Position numbers and translations under genes: made by a program. The notes beneath the pieces were generated by a model, which was not told the DNA's origin, made no database searches, and worked only from the letters and a program-made list of their open reading frames with translations. Shown in pieces: positions 23,913 to 32,656 of a stretch of DNA of 35,718 nt (its first letter is position 1; the number at the start of each line of letters is the position of its first letter). The DNA is from Thiofilum sp039797965 (GTDB lineage Bacteria > Pseudomonadota > Gammaproteobacteria > Thiotrichales > Thiotrichaceae), in contig JBDKGX010000018.1 of NCBI GenBank assembly GCA_039797965.1, positions 1-35,718 of the forward strand. Reading direction: 5' to 3'.

Positions 23913-25502
23913 CTAAAAACCCTTGTTTTGCCACGCATTTACACAGGTATCCAACGCTAGACCTGACCACCTTCCCAAAATATAACCATCAGGACGCACT
24001 AAAATAAGCCCTTGCTCTCCCTCAGCAAAACCATAACGCTCCTGCACTTGCTGATAGGTATCGTGCAGCCCCTCTGCCCCTACTATCACCACTTGCCAAG
24101 GTAAATTAAGCAATGTTTGTCGCAAGGTAGTCGTTAGAGCTGGTTGGCTGAACACGATTAACACCCACTCCTTACCAAAGTACTCTGTCAAATAGCGTGG
24201 CTGTCCCCTCTCATCGGTTAATAGAGCCTCTGGAGCCGGAGCACCTGCTTGGGCTAAAGTACTAAACCATTGATCTTGTGCAACGATATTCAGGGGTGAA
24301 GTACTATACACAATAGGAGTGGATTGACGCGGATTGATCAAAGAGGCTACTGATTTATCCACCACCGCTAACCGCAAAGCGGCCTCACGCATTAGCTCAA
24401 AGGCTCGATTAGGAGGTGCCATAAACTCAGTACTTTTTGCACCATAAGCAATATTTTCCTGAGTGGCTGCCACTCGCCCAATCGAATAACTATCCAATAC
24501 ACTATCGGCTGCTGTGCCTTGACAAACGCTGGCTAATTTCCATACCAAACTACTAACATCGTCCAATCCAGAATTGAGTCCACGTACTCCAAAAATAGGG
24601 ACTAAATGCGCGGCATCCCCTGCAAAAAACACGCGCCCGTGGCGATAATTTTCTAAACTCAAACATTTAGCGTTATAGAGTGAAATCCACAAGACTTCCC
24701 AAGGCTCCGTCTCACCAATCATGGCTAAATGGCTTTGTATTCGAGGTAGGACATTTTCAGGTTTGACCGCTTCTAATGGGTCTTCATCGGGTCGAATTTG
24801 GTAGTCAATCCGCCATACTTCATCGGGCTGACGATGCATGAGTAAAGTAGAGTTTGGATTAGACGGCGGATCGAACCATGCGAGACGCTCCACCGGACGC
24901 TGCGTTTTTTGTTTGATATCCACAATCACATAGCGCCCGTCGTATTGCATCCCTTTCAGGGCTAAACCGAGTACTTCACGTACTGTACTACGCCCCCCAT
25001 CACAAGCAATGACCCAATCCGCGGTGACCGTTTGAGTATTGCCCTCTGGTAATTGAATCAGTACTTGTGCAGCCGTAGCGGTTTGTTGCACATCGAGGAC
25101 TTTGTGTCCCCAATACACGCTATTCGGTTGAGATTGCTCTAAGGCTTGATGAATAAATTGCTCTAAATAATATTGTTGAATATTCACCATAGGCGCATAA
25201 CGCTGTGTCGGCTCGTGAGGCATTTCAAAATGCAGTACTTCGATATTGCGCCAATAACTACGCCCGCCAACCCATGATAAACCTTTATCGACCAAGGCTT
25301 TATCGGCACCTATCCAACTCAGAATTTCTTGAGAACGACGTGACATACAAATCGCCCGACTCCCTTCACAATAATCGGTATCGGCTTCAATCACTATCGA
25401 GGGAATATTAAAACGCGCTAATAAGGCAGCCGCAGTTAAGCCCACAGGCCCCCCGCCTGCAATGAGCACTGGAACGTGCTCAGGCAATGAAATCATTGAC
25501 AT
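23913..25502 (-). CDS. FAD-dependent aromatic monooxygenase (PheA/TfdB/MhpA-like)
   Basis: Protein of 529 aa of the flavoprotein hydroxylase class, which inserts one oxygen into phenolic rings using NAD(P)H. Motifs are the Rossmann start VLIAGGGPVGLTAAALLA, then the VIACDGGRSTVRE (DG) motif, and the GD motif GRVFFAGDAAHLVPIFGVRGLNSGLDD. A C-terminal thioredoxin-like domain (about residues 400-529) ends in LVRPDGYILGRW, as in phenol hydroxylase relatives. The first ATG (25502) is supported by AGGAG 6 nt upstream; a second ATG follows two codons later. It leads an operon with a DUF2783-like gene and marR. The actual substrate cannot be told. Confidence 0.92.
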   Translation of the reverse strand: MSMISLPEHVPVLIAGGGPVGLTAAALLARFNIPSIVIEADTDYCEGSRAICMSRRSQEILSWIGADKALVDKGLSWVGGRSYWRNIEVLHFEMPHEPTQRYAPMVNIQQYYLEQFIHQALEQSQPNSVYWGHKVLDVQQTATAAQVLIQLPEGNTQTVTADWVIACDGGRSTVREVLGLALKGMQYDGRYVIVDIKQKTQRPVERLAWFDPPSNPNSTLLMHRQPDEVWRIDYQIRPDEDPLEAVKPENVLPRIQSHLAMIGETEPWEVLWISLYNAKCLSLENYRHGRVFFAGDAAHLVPIFGVRGLNSGLDDVSSLVWKLASVCQGTAADSVLDSYSIGRVAATQENIAYGAKSTEFMAPPNRAFELMREAALRLAVVDKSVASLINPRQSTPIVYSTSPLNIVAQDQWFSTLAQAGAPAPEALLTDERGQPRYLTEYFGKEWVLIVFSQPALTTTLRQTLLNLPWQVVIVGAEGLHDTYQQVQERYGFAEGEQGLILVRPDGYILGRWSGLALDTCVNAWQNKGF

Positions 25503-25512
25503 AACCCTCTCC

Positions 25513-25563
25513 TATAGTTGCACCAGCAACTATATAAAACTAATAGTTTCTAATGCAACTATA
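25513..25563 (-). promoter_or_regulatory. Twin palindromic operators over the monooxygenase promoter
   Basis: Site 1: TATAGTTGC (25513-25521), spacer ACCA, GCAACTATA (25526-25534), a perfect inverted repeat. Site 2: ATAGTTTC (25543-25550), spacer TAAT, GCAACTAT (25555-25562), with one mismatch. The centres are 29 bp apart. On the - strand a promoter fits exactly: TTGCAT as -35 (25558-25553, in site 2), 16-bp spacer, TATATA as -10 (25536-25531, touching site 1). Transcription would start inside site 1. This is the layout of a repressed promoter, most likely under the MarR protein encoded at the end of the operon. Confidence 0.7.
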
Positions 25564-25592
25564 ACAAGAGAGTGTCAACCTAGTACTGACCC

Positions 25593-26201
25593 TTACATAC
25601 GCACGATCATCAACACGGTCAAAGCAGTGAGTAAGCCCATAATAATATTAAAGTAACGCTGCCGAGTGGCATTAGATAAATAACGCTGAATAATCACTCC
25701 AAAGCCCGCCCATATGGATACAGAGGGCAGATTCACTAAGGTAAACGCCATAATCAACACCAACCCTGATCCCCAATAGTGACTACCTACCAAAGTAAAA
25801 CTACTCACCGCACCGATTGCCATCATCCATGCCTTAGGATTGACAAATTGAAATAGCACCGCCTGCCACCAACGCATTGGTTCATTATTACGAGTTTCGC
25901 GCCCTTGTAGTTCACCCACCGGAGCTGAAGCAATTTTCCAAGCCAACCAAACTAAATACAGCGCACCAAGTACTTTTAAACCCGTTTGCATCACCGGAAA
26001 TTGAATAAATAAAGTGCCCAAGCCACTAATCACACACAGTAATAACAACGCCATTCCCAATGAAATACCCAGCATATGCGGAATAGTTCGTTTGAAACCG
26101 AAATGTGCGCCACTGGCTAATAGCATTAAATTATTCGGGCCCGGTGTAATTGAAGTCACAAACGCAAACGACACCATCGCTAATAGCAACTGCGTATCCA
26201 T
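25593..26201 (-). CDS. LysE/RhtB family translocator
   Basis: Inner-membrane exporter of 202 aa with about six hydrophobic segments; the family exports amino acids and related small molecules. The N-terminal signature FAFVTSITPGPNNLMLLASGAHFGF-type segment is clear (ITPGPNN), followed by GISLGMALLLL and FVNPKAWMMAIGAV. It lies upstream of the monooxygenase on the same strand, but the twin-operator promoter lies between, so it is probably transcribed separately or reads into the operon. Confidence 0.9.
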   Translation of the reverse strand: MDTQLLLAMVSFAFVTSITPGPNNLMLLASGAHFGFKRTIPHMLGISLGMALLLLCVISGLGTLFIQFPVMQTGLKVLGALYLVWLAWKIASAPVGELQGRETRNNEPMRWWQAVLFQFVNPKAWMMAIGAVSSFTLVGSHYWGSGLVLIMAFTLVNLPSVSIWAGFGVIIQRYLSNATRQRYFNIIMGLLTALTVLMIVRM

Positions 26202-26352
26202 TAAAACAACCTATTCAATATTATTGTCGGACTAGCAGTGTATAAAGTACTCCAGATACAGCACAGATTTAGAATAGATTTTTATAAGCAATACAGAAGG
26301 ACGCTTTTATCTAACTGTAACGAGTACTTTGGCAAAAACTGTCATGGCGCCA

Positions 26353-27336
26353 CTACACCTCGTAACCGTGGGGATGAGATTGATGCCAGCGCCATGCTGT
26401 TTCAATTATGGCGTTGACATCCGTATATTGAGGCACCCAGCCGAGTACTTCACGCGCTTTCGTTGCATCGGCGACTAGTACCGCAGGATCACCTGCTCGC
26501 CGCGCTTTAATTTCATACGGGATGGCTCGACCGACTACCGCTTCAGTCGCATCAATAATTTGCTTAACACTAAAGCCACCGCCATTCCCTAGATTAAATA
26601 CTGTGGACTTTCCGCCTTGTTCTAAGTACTGCATCGCTTTTTCATGCGCGGCAACTAAATCAACCACATGGATATAATCACGAATACAAGTCCCGTCTGG
26701 CGTGGGATAATCATTACCAAATACCGTTAATGCTTTTAAGCCCTGTGCCGCCTTAATCACATTTGGAATTAAATGCGTTTCAGGGTTATGCGCCTCTCCA
26801 ATCTGACCTGATATTGCCGCCCCTGCCACATTAAAATAGCGCAAACAAACACTTTTAATACCGTGTGCTAATCCCGCCCATTTCAACATGTCCTCAACTG
26901 CTAATTTGGTCTGACCATAGGTATTAGTGGGCGCTTTGCGTTGGCTTTCAGTAATAGGGACTGTTTCAGGCTCACCATACACGGCTGCGGTGGAAGAAAA
27001 TACAATATGATTGACTTGATGGTGGTGCATACACTCCAATAAGCGCAAGGTACCCACCACATTATTGTCATAGTACTTTAGGGGATGGCTGACACTTTCC
27101 CCCACTAATGAGCTGGCCGCAAAATGATAAACCGCTTGAATAGCATAAGTTTCAAATACTCGATTCAAAAAAGCGGCATCACGTAAATCACCTTGTTCAA
27201 AAGGTACTTGAGGTGGAATAGATGGGCGAAAGCCTGTGGCGAGTGAATCCACTACTACCACCGATTTGCCTTGTTTGACTAAACGATCAACCATATGGCT
27301 ACCAATATAGCCCGCGCCCCCTAATACTAAAATCAT
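26353..27336 (-). CDS. galE: UDP-glucose 4-epimerase
   Basis: Interconverts UDP-glucose and UDP-galactose, feeding polysaccharide and LPS synthesis. Protein of 327 aa from the ATG at 27336, which has AAAGGGGG 5 nt upstream; an in-frame ATG at 27354 precedes that site. The extended SDR features are present: NAD-binding GGAGYIGSHMV, catalytic YGQTK (YxxxK) preceded by SSTAAVYGEP, then LRYFNVAGA and the C-terminal RAGDPAVLVADATKAREVLGW. It is monocistronic. It may serve the polysaccharide operon at the window's start, though it is 20 kb away. Confidence 0.95.
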   Translation of the reverse strand: MILVLGGAGYIGSHMVDRLVKQGKSVVVVDSLATGFRPSIPPQVPFEQGDLRDAAFLNRVFETYAIQAVYHFAASSLVGESVSHPLKYYDNNVVGTLRLLECMHHHQVNHIVFSSTAAVYGEPETVPITESQRKAPTNTYGQTKLAVEDMLKWAGLAHGIKSVCLRYFNVAGAAISGQIGEAHNPETHLIPNVIKAAQGLKALTVFGNDYPTPDGTCIRDYIHVVDLVAAHEKAMQYLEQGGKSTVFNLGNGGGFSVKQIIDATEAVVGRAIPYEIKARRAGDPAVLVADATKAREVLGWVPQYTDVNAIIETAWRWHQSHPHGYEV

Positions 27337-27462
27337 TATGCCCCCTTTAGACATTAGAACTGGTTAACTAGTTAATTTAATTAAGATGCTTATCTTTCTA
27401 TTGATTATTAAAAAACTAATGAGTATTTTTTCCAAAAAAACCAGCTTAACGCTCTCAAACTA

Positions 27463-28230
27463 CTATACCCATAGGCTAATGAGTTGTGCTGCAATAGAGA
27501 CCGCTACTTCCATAGGGCGCTTACCTGTCACTTGAGCGAGACCCACTGGGCAAATTAAACGCTCAATCTGATTAGCACCTAATCCCGCTTGCTCTAACCG
27601 TTGGCGAAACCGTCGAGCTTTAGTTTCAGACCCAATTAAACCCACCCATCGTCCTTTGTGCTGGGCAAGTACTTGGTGAATTAAATCAAAATCTAATTGG
27701 TGATCATGCGTCAGTACGACTACATCGTGATGAGGTTGGATGTGATCCAGTACTTGCAAACCATTGTTAGTATGTATTTTAAAAGTACTGGGTAAAGTAT
27801 TCGGAAACAGCTCTGCACGGCTATCCACCCAATGCACTCGCACAGGTAATTGTGCCAAAATCGTTACTAAGGCTTGAGCCACATGCCCCGCGCCAAATAA
27901 CCACACAGTACTTTCACACTCAACAAAGGACTCCAACAACACGGTCACTGCTCCGCCACAGCATTGATTAAGGTCAGTGCTCAGTAATAATTCCTGCTGA
28001 CGTTGTTGATTATGGTTTTCTTGTAATAAAGCGCGAGCTTGTTGAATGGCTTGATACTCTAAATTTCCTCCACCAATACTGCCCCCAGTACTATCATGAC
28101 TGACCACCATTTTAGTACCCGCACTGCGCGGAGCTGAACCACGCACTTGTAGCACCGTGACAAGTACATAGGGCTGATTGGCTTGATGTAATTCCGCTAC
28201 TATTTGCGACCAGTGTTGATAAGTACTCAT
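27463..28230 (-). CDS. xdhC: Xanthine dehydrogenase accessory protein XdhC
   Basis: Binds and delivers the sulfurated molybdenum cofactor to XdhB. Protein of 255 aa. The N-terminal XdhC/CoxI domain has VLVTVLQVRGSAPRSAGTKMV and GSIGGGNLEYQA. The C-terminal Rossmann domain has WLFGAGHVAQAL and VVVLTHDHQLDFDL, and WVGLIGSETKARRFRQRL follows. The ATG overlaps the xdhB stop (ATGA, 4 bp), so translation is coupled. Confidence 0.94.
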   Translation of the reverse strand: MSTYQHWSQIVAELHQANQPYVLVTVLQVRGSAPRSAGTKMVVSHDSTGGSIGGGNLEYQAIQQARALLQENHNQQRQQELLLSTDLNQCCGGAVTVLLESFVECESTVWLFGAGHVAQALVTILAQLPVRVHWVDSRAELFPNTLPSTFKIHTNNGLQVLDHIQPHHDVVVLTHDHQLDFDLIHQVLAQHKGRWVGLIGSETKARRFRQRLEQAGLGANQIERLICPVGLAQVTGKRPMEVAVSIAAQLISLWV

Positions 28231-30521
28231 GCCACTTTTGCTGTTTTTAATGCCATCACCGCTCGAAGTACTCGCTCGGGTGTCGCCGGTGTATCGAGAT
28301 CTGGGCTGATTTTATAATTACTTAAACTACTAATCGCATCCCGCAACGCTGACCAAACCGAAATCGCCAACATAAACGGCGGCTCGCCGACTGCTTTAGA
28401 GTGATAAATGGTGGGAGCACCATTGGGGTGATCTTTGAGTAGTTCGACATTAAAGAGGGGGGGTGTATCTGAAATCGCAGGGATTTTATACGTCGCGGGG
28501 CTATTGGAGAGTAGTCTGCCGTCTTGATTCCAGACCAGCTCCTCCGTAGTCAACCAGCCCATACCTTGAATAAAGCCCCCTTCGATTTGCCCTTTATCCA
28601 AAGCGGGATTTAAGCTCGCGCCTACATCGTGAAGTATATCCACGCGCAGTACTTTATATTCACCCGTCAAGATATCTATCTGTACCTCAGATACGGCGGC
28701 TCCCATGGCGTAATAAAAGAACGGTCGACCTTTGCCTATATTGCGGTCGTAATGAATCATCGGTGTTTTGTAATACCCTGTACTGGATAACGACACGCGC
28801 CGCATATAAGCCAAATGAGCCGCCTCGGCAAAGCTCAAGCTACCTCCTAAGTACTTGACTTGGTTATTCGTAAACTCAATGCTCTCTACAGGGACTTGGT
28901 ACTCGTTAGCCACACAGTCCGCTATACGCGCTTTTAAAATTTGCGCGGCATTTTGCGCGGCTTTGCCATTGAGATCAGCCCCGCTGGAGGCGGCGGTGGG
29001 CGAAGTATTGGGAACTTTATCGGTGCGAGTCGCCGTTATTAGTATTTGTTCGATATCCACCCCCAACTCAGTCGCTACCACTTGCGCCACTTTGGTATTT
29101 AAACCCTGCCCCATTTCAGTCCCACCGTGATTAAGATGAATGCTGCCATCGGTGTAAATATGAATAAGTGCGCCCGCTTGATTGAGATGTTGTACTGTGA
29201 AGGAAATACCAAATTTGACGGGTGTTAATGCCAAGCCTTTTTTGAGATAAGTACTCGATTGATTAAAGGCTTTAATTGCCTCACGCCGCGCCCAGTACTC
29301 ACTACTGTGCTCTAATTGATTAATGATAGTGGGTAAGACAAAGTACTCGATGGTTTGTCCATAAGGTGTGGTTTGATGCTCTTGATACAGGTTGAGTTTA
29401 CGCACTTCCAAGGGGTCTTTACCCACAAGACGGGCTATATCATCCATGGCTTTTTCAATAATCATCATCCCTTGCGGCCCCCCAAAGCCACGAAAGGCAG
29501 TATGCGAGACCGTATTGGTAAAGCAACGCTGCCCAACAATATAGGCATGAGGCAGATGATAGGCATTATCCGCGTGGAACATGGCACGATCCACGATGGC
29601 ATCCGATAAGTCGGGTGAGTAACCACACTCGCCTACGACTTGAATCTTCGCCCCCATCATTTTGCCCTCCAGATCACAGCCAATGGTGTACTGATTCCAA
29701 AATGGATGGCGCTTACCCGTCAAACTCATATCATCCGCACGTGGCAAACGTAATTTAACCGCCTGTTGGGTTTTGGTCGCTAAGAGAGCCGCAAGACAGG
29801 CCCATTGTGCGGCTTGGGTTTCTTTACCCCCAAAACCACCGCCCATCCGCCGCGTTTCCACGGTGACTGCATGAATCGGAATAGCCAGTACTTCCGCCAC
29901 AAGCTTTTGTAATTCCGAGGGGTGTTGAGTGGAGGTGTAAATCATCACACCATCTTCAGTGGGTAGGGCAATGGAGATTTGCCCTTCGAGATAAAAATGC
30001 TCTTGCCCGCCAATATATTGCTCACCGCTCAATTGAATAGGCGCGGCTTGAATAGCTGCTTCTGCATCCCCTTGCCCAAAGGCGTGAGTGGGGCGCACAA
30101 AGCGCTGTTGTTGGAGGGCTTGTTTTACATCTAGTAACGGGGTTTGTGTCGAGTACTCGATCTTAGCTTGGCGGGCGGCAATCCGAGCCTGTTGATAAGT
30201 ATCCGCTGCTACGACAAAAATCGGTTGACCATAAAACAGGATTTCACCCGTTGAAAGTAAGGGATCACCCGCAAATACGGCACCAATATCTTTATGCCCC
30301 GTTACATCATCGAGAGTCAGTACCGTTTTGACCCCTTGGCTGGTTTTGACTGCACTTAAATCCAGTGAGGAAATATGCCCTGCGGCACAAGTACTTACCC
30401 CTACCATGGCGTGTAAGGTATTTAAAGGTAAAGCAATATCATCCACATAAAGGGCTGAACCACTGACATGGCGAGCTGCACTATCGTGGGGAATGGCTTG
30501 ACCGACATGACCTTGATTCAT
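28227..30521 (-). CDS. xdhB: Xanthine dehydrogenase molybdopterin-binding subunit XdhB
   Basis: Large catalytic subunit of 764 aa of the xanthine oxidase family, which oxidises hypoxanthine/xanthine to urate. The N-terminal domain (HVSGSALYVDDI) is followed by Mo-cofactor motifs RRMGGGFGGKETQAAQWA, then TAFRGFGGPQGM, and GGTEMGQGLNTKVAQV. The catalytic Glu lies in VGEPPFMLAIS. The partner XdhA (FAD and 2Fe-2S subunit) is normally encoded just upstream. Here upstream is a divergent Fe-S protein gene and no xdhA is seen. Confidence 0.95.
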   Translation of the reverse strand: MNQGHVGQAIPHDSAARHVSGSALYVDDIALPLNTLHAMVGVSTCAAGHISSLDLSAVKTSQGVKTVLTLDDVTGHKDIGAVFAGDPLLSTGEILFYGQPIFVVAADTYQQARIAARQAKIEYSTQTPLLDVKQALQQQRFVRPTHAFGQGDAEAAIQAAPIQLSGEQYIGGQEHFYLEGQISIALPTEDGVMIYTSTQHPSELQKLVAEVLAIPIHAVTVETRRMGGGFGGKETQAAQWACLAALLATKTQQAVKLRLPRADDMSLTGKRHPFWNQYTIGCDLEGKMMGAKIQVVGECGYSPDLSDAIVDRAMFHADNAYHLPHAYIVGQRCFTNTVSHTAFRGFGGPQGMMIIEKAMDDIARLVGKDPLEVRKLNLYQEHQTTPYGQTIEYFVLPTIINQLEHSSEYWARREAIKAFNQSSTYLKKGLALTPVKFGISFTVQHLNQAGALIHIYTDGSIHLNHGGTEMGQGLNTKVAQVVATELGVDIEQILITATRTDKVPNTSPTAASSGADLNGKAAQNAAQILKARIADCVANEYQVPVESIEFTNNQVKYLGGSLSFAEAAHLAYMRRVSLSSTGYYKTPMIHYDRNIGKGRPFFYYAMGAAVSEVQIDILTGEYKVLRVDILHDVGASLNPALDKGQIEGGFIQGMGWLTTEELVWNQDGRLLSNSPATYKIPAISDTPPLFNVELLKDHPNGAPTIYHSKAVGEPPFMLAISVWSALRDAISSLSNYKISPDLDTPATPERVLRAVMALKTAKVA

Positions 30522-30668
30522 AATGGCTTACTCTTTTAAATTTGACTGACAGATCAAGTTTAGAGGGTGTTTGGGATAGCATGCAAGTGAGTACTTTTAT
30601 TTAAGTACTTAGGCTATGATTGAGCCTAGAATCTTTTAAATTTGCATTCAAACCACTAGGAGTACGTC

Positions 30669-31112
30669 ATGAGCGAGCCTGTTATTAAACATTATTCTAA
30701 TGGTGAAGTGACCGTCACTTGGCAACCTGCTAAATGTATTCATTCGACTAAATGTTTTCATGGTTTACCCGAGGTTTTTAATCCTAATGAGCGTCCGTGG
30801 GTGAATATTGAGGGCGCCAGTACTGAAGCAATTAAACAACAAGTAGCGGCATGCCCCTCTGGCGCATTGTCCTATCAAATGGGTGATAACGCCCAAAGTA
30901 CGCCTACTCCATCTCAACAAATTGTCGCTGAAAGTACTCCTGTGACATTGCAAGTACTGCCCAATGGCCCCGTGTTGGTAAAAGGTGCCATCACCCTCCA
31001 GATAAATGGGACAGAAGAAACTAAAACCCAATGTGCCTTATGCCGCTGTGGAGCCTCACAGAATAAACCGTTTTGTGACGGTAGCCATGTAAAAGTTGGG
31101 TTTGTGGGCTAA
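30669..31112 (+). CDS. Double iron-sulfur protein: Fer4_19 domain plus CDGSH zinc-finger-type domain
   Basis: Protein of 147 aa with two Fe-S modules. Residues 1-75 are a divergent mono-cluster ferredoxin-like domain (YjdI/Fer4_19 type): Cys23 and Cys29 in KCIHSTKCFHGLPEVF and Cys62 in AACPSGAL. After a 25-residue linker, residues about 92-147 form a CDGSH (mitoNEET-like) domain with the complete signature: Cys125, Cys127, Ser130, Pro134, Cys136-Asp-Gly-Ser-His140, which binds 2Fe-2S through three Cys and one His. AGGAG lies 7 nt before the ATG. A role in redox sensing or Fe-S/electron transfer is inferred from the domains. It is divergent from xdhB. Confidence 0.88.
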   Translation: MSEPVIKHYSNGEVTVTWQPAKCIHSTKCFHGLPEVFNPNERPWVNIEGASTEAIKQQVAACPSGALSYQMGDNAQSTPTPSQQIVAESTPVTLQVLPNGPVLVKGAITLQINGTEETKTQCALCRCGASQNKPFCDGSHVKVGFVG

Positions 31113-31130
31113 TTTGCATGGGTCTTAAAG

Positions 31131-31159
31131 AACGTTAGCAAAATGCCTAACGTTTTATA
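31131..31159 (+). terminator. Terminator after the double Fe-S gene
   Basis: AACGTTAG (31131-31138) pairs with CTAACGTT (31147-31154), followed by TTATAA and preceded by AAAG, 18 bp past the stop. Confidence 0.6.
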
Positions 31160-31252
31160 AACTCGGTTTTAGTGCCTGCTCCAAAGTTGTTATTGTTCAT
31201 CGGGGGTTCAAACCGTTAAAATCGTCCCCTTGTATTTATGCGGGTGATAATG

Positions 31253-32611
31253 ATGACAGCGTTGGAATGGCGGGTAGCTGGCTCGTTGGCAATGATTTAT
31301 GCAGCGCGGATGTTGGGATTATTTATGATCCTACCCGTGTTTAGCTTGTATGCTCATTATTATCCTCACAGTACTGATTTATTAGTGGGGTTGGCGATTG
31401 GGATTTATGGGCTAACTCAAGCTATTTTTCAAATTCCTTTAGGTATGTTGTCCGACCGTATAGGGCGTAAGCCTGTAATTATTGGTGGGCTCATCTGTTT
31501 TGCGGTGGGGAGTGCCGTGGCTGCTCTTTCAAGTACTATTGAATGGGTGATTATCGGGAGAGCTTTGCAGGGGATGGGTGCGATCTCGGCAGTGACTCTA
31601 GCGCTGGCAGCCGATTTGACTCAGGAGCAAAACCGTACCCGTGTGATGTCAGTGATTGGGATTACGATTGCGATGTCATTTGCGGGCGGGATGGTGTTGG
31701 GACCTTTGATTAGCCAAGACTATGGGATGGCGGGCGTGTTTTGGTTTACCGCCGTACTTGCCCTGATTGGCATTTTACTGATTGTGCTGGTCGTGCCCAC
31801 CCCTGATCAAGTCTTTGCTCATCCTGATACAGGGGTGGTCGATGGCTATTTACGCCAAGTACTACACGACCCCATTATGATGCGCCTCAATGCTGGGGTA
31901 TTTACCCTACATATGATTATGACCGCGAGTTTCCTCGTTGTCCCTAACCTACTCACTGACTCACTAGGTTTAGATAAAACCGCGCATTGGAAAGTGTATT
32001 TACCGATCTTCCTAGGTGCGTTTATTTTGTCGATTCCGCTGATTATTGTCGCAGAAAAATACCGCAAAATGCGCTCTATACTGATTGCAGCGATTGCCAT
32101 GTTAGTGGTGGCTGAGTTGGTGATGGGGTTAAGTACTCATACTCTGGCGTTATTCTTGGTAGGCTTTTTAGTGTTTTTCATTGGTTTTAATTTTCTTGAA
32201 GCCAGTCAACCGTCCTTAGTTGCCAAGTACTCTAAAGTGAATTTAAAAGGTACGGCAATGAGCGTGTATAGCCTGTCGCAAGTACTCGGTATTTTTGCAG
32301 GTGGGACATTAGGGGGTTATATCAAGCAGCATTATGGTTTAAGCGGGATTTTTATTGTTAATGCGGTGGTAGCGGGAGTTTGGTTGCTATTAGCCTTGGG
32401 TTTGCCTGCTATTAAATTTTATTCGAGCCGGATTATTCGCCTTGACCCTAGCTATTTGGCTAAAAATAAACAAGTACTAGAGCAAGCGCTTGGTCAGGTA
32501 CAGGGTGTGCGGGAGATTTATATTGATAGTTCTACAGGTCGTGCTTATCTCAAGGTGGATGAGCAGCTAGATGAGCAAGCTTTGCAGGTATTTTCCAATC
32601 CGCTGCGCTAG
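31253..32611 (+). CDS. MFS transporter of the YajR type
   Basis: Major facilitator with about 12 membrane helices and a C-terminal cytoplasmic ferredoxin-like (YAM) domain. From the ATG at 31253 it is 452 aa; ATGs at 31250 and 31238 are alternatives, and GGTGA at 31243 favours 31253. The motif A loop reads GMLSDRIGRKPVI after helix 2. The family-like start MTALEWRVAGSLAMIYAARMLGLFM and the C-terminal VREIYIDSSTGRAYLKVDEQL match YajR. Substrate is unknown. It is followed 45 bp later by ssb, and the two may be cotranscribed. Confidence 0.9.
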   Translation: MTALEWRVAGSLAMIYAARMLGLFMILPVFSLYAHYYPHSTDLLVGLAIGIYGLTQAIFQIPLGMLSDRIGRKPVIIGGLICFAVGSAVAALSSTIEWVIIGRALQGMGAISAVTLALAADLTQEQNRTRVMSVIGITIAMSFAGGMVLGPLISQDYGMAGVFWFTAVLALIGILLIVLVVPTPDQVFAHPDTGVVDGYLRQVLHDPIMMRLNAGVFTLHMIMTASFLVVPNLLTDSLGLDKTAHWKVYLPIFLGAFILSIPLIIVAEKYRKMRSILIAAIAMLVVAELVMGLSTHTLALFLVGFLVFFIGFNFLEASQPSLVAKYSKVNLKGTAMSVYSLSQVLGIFAGGTLGGYIKQHYGLSGIFIVNAVVAGVWLLLALGLPAIKFYSSRIIRLDPSYLAKNKQVLEQALGQVQGVREIYIDSSTGRAYLKVDEQLDEQALQVFSNPLR

Positions 32612-32656
32612 TACTTGTGGTATCATTAACTGTTAATTTGTGAAGGATTTTTATAC

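Larger units (their letters stand above)
22..32615. repeat. Highly iterated palindrome AGTACT (core of AAGTACTT), about 114 dispersed copies
   Basis: Counted by eye: about 114 AGTACT between 22 and 32615, on average one per 286 bp, against 8-9 expected by chance in the whole window. More than 20 are the octamer AAGTACTT (0.5 expected). Copies occur in genes on both strands, in all reading frames (Ser-Thr, Lys-Val-Leu, Glu-Tyr-Phe), between genes, in terminator stems (19259-19286) and in a riboswitch loop. None lies in 32616-35718. Confidence 0.9.
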
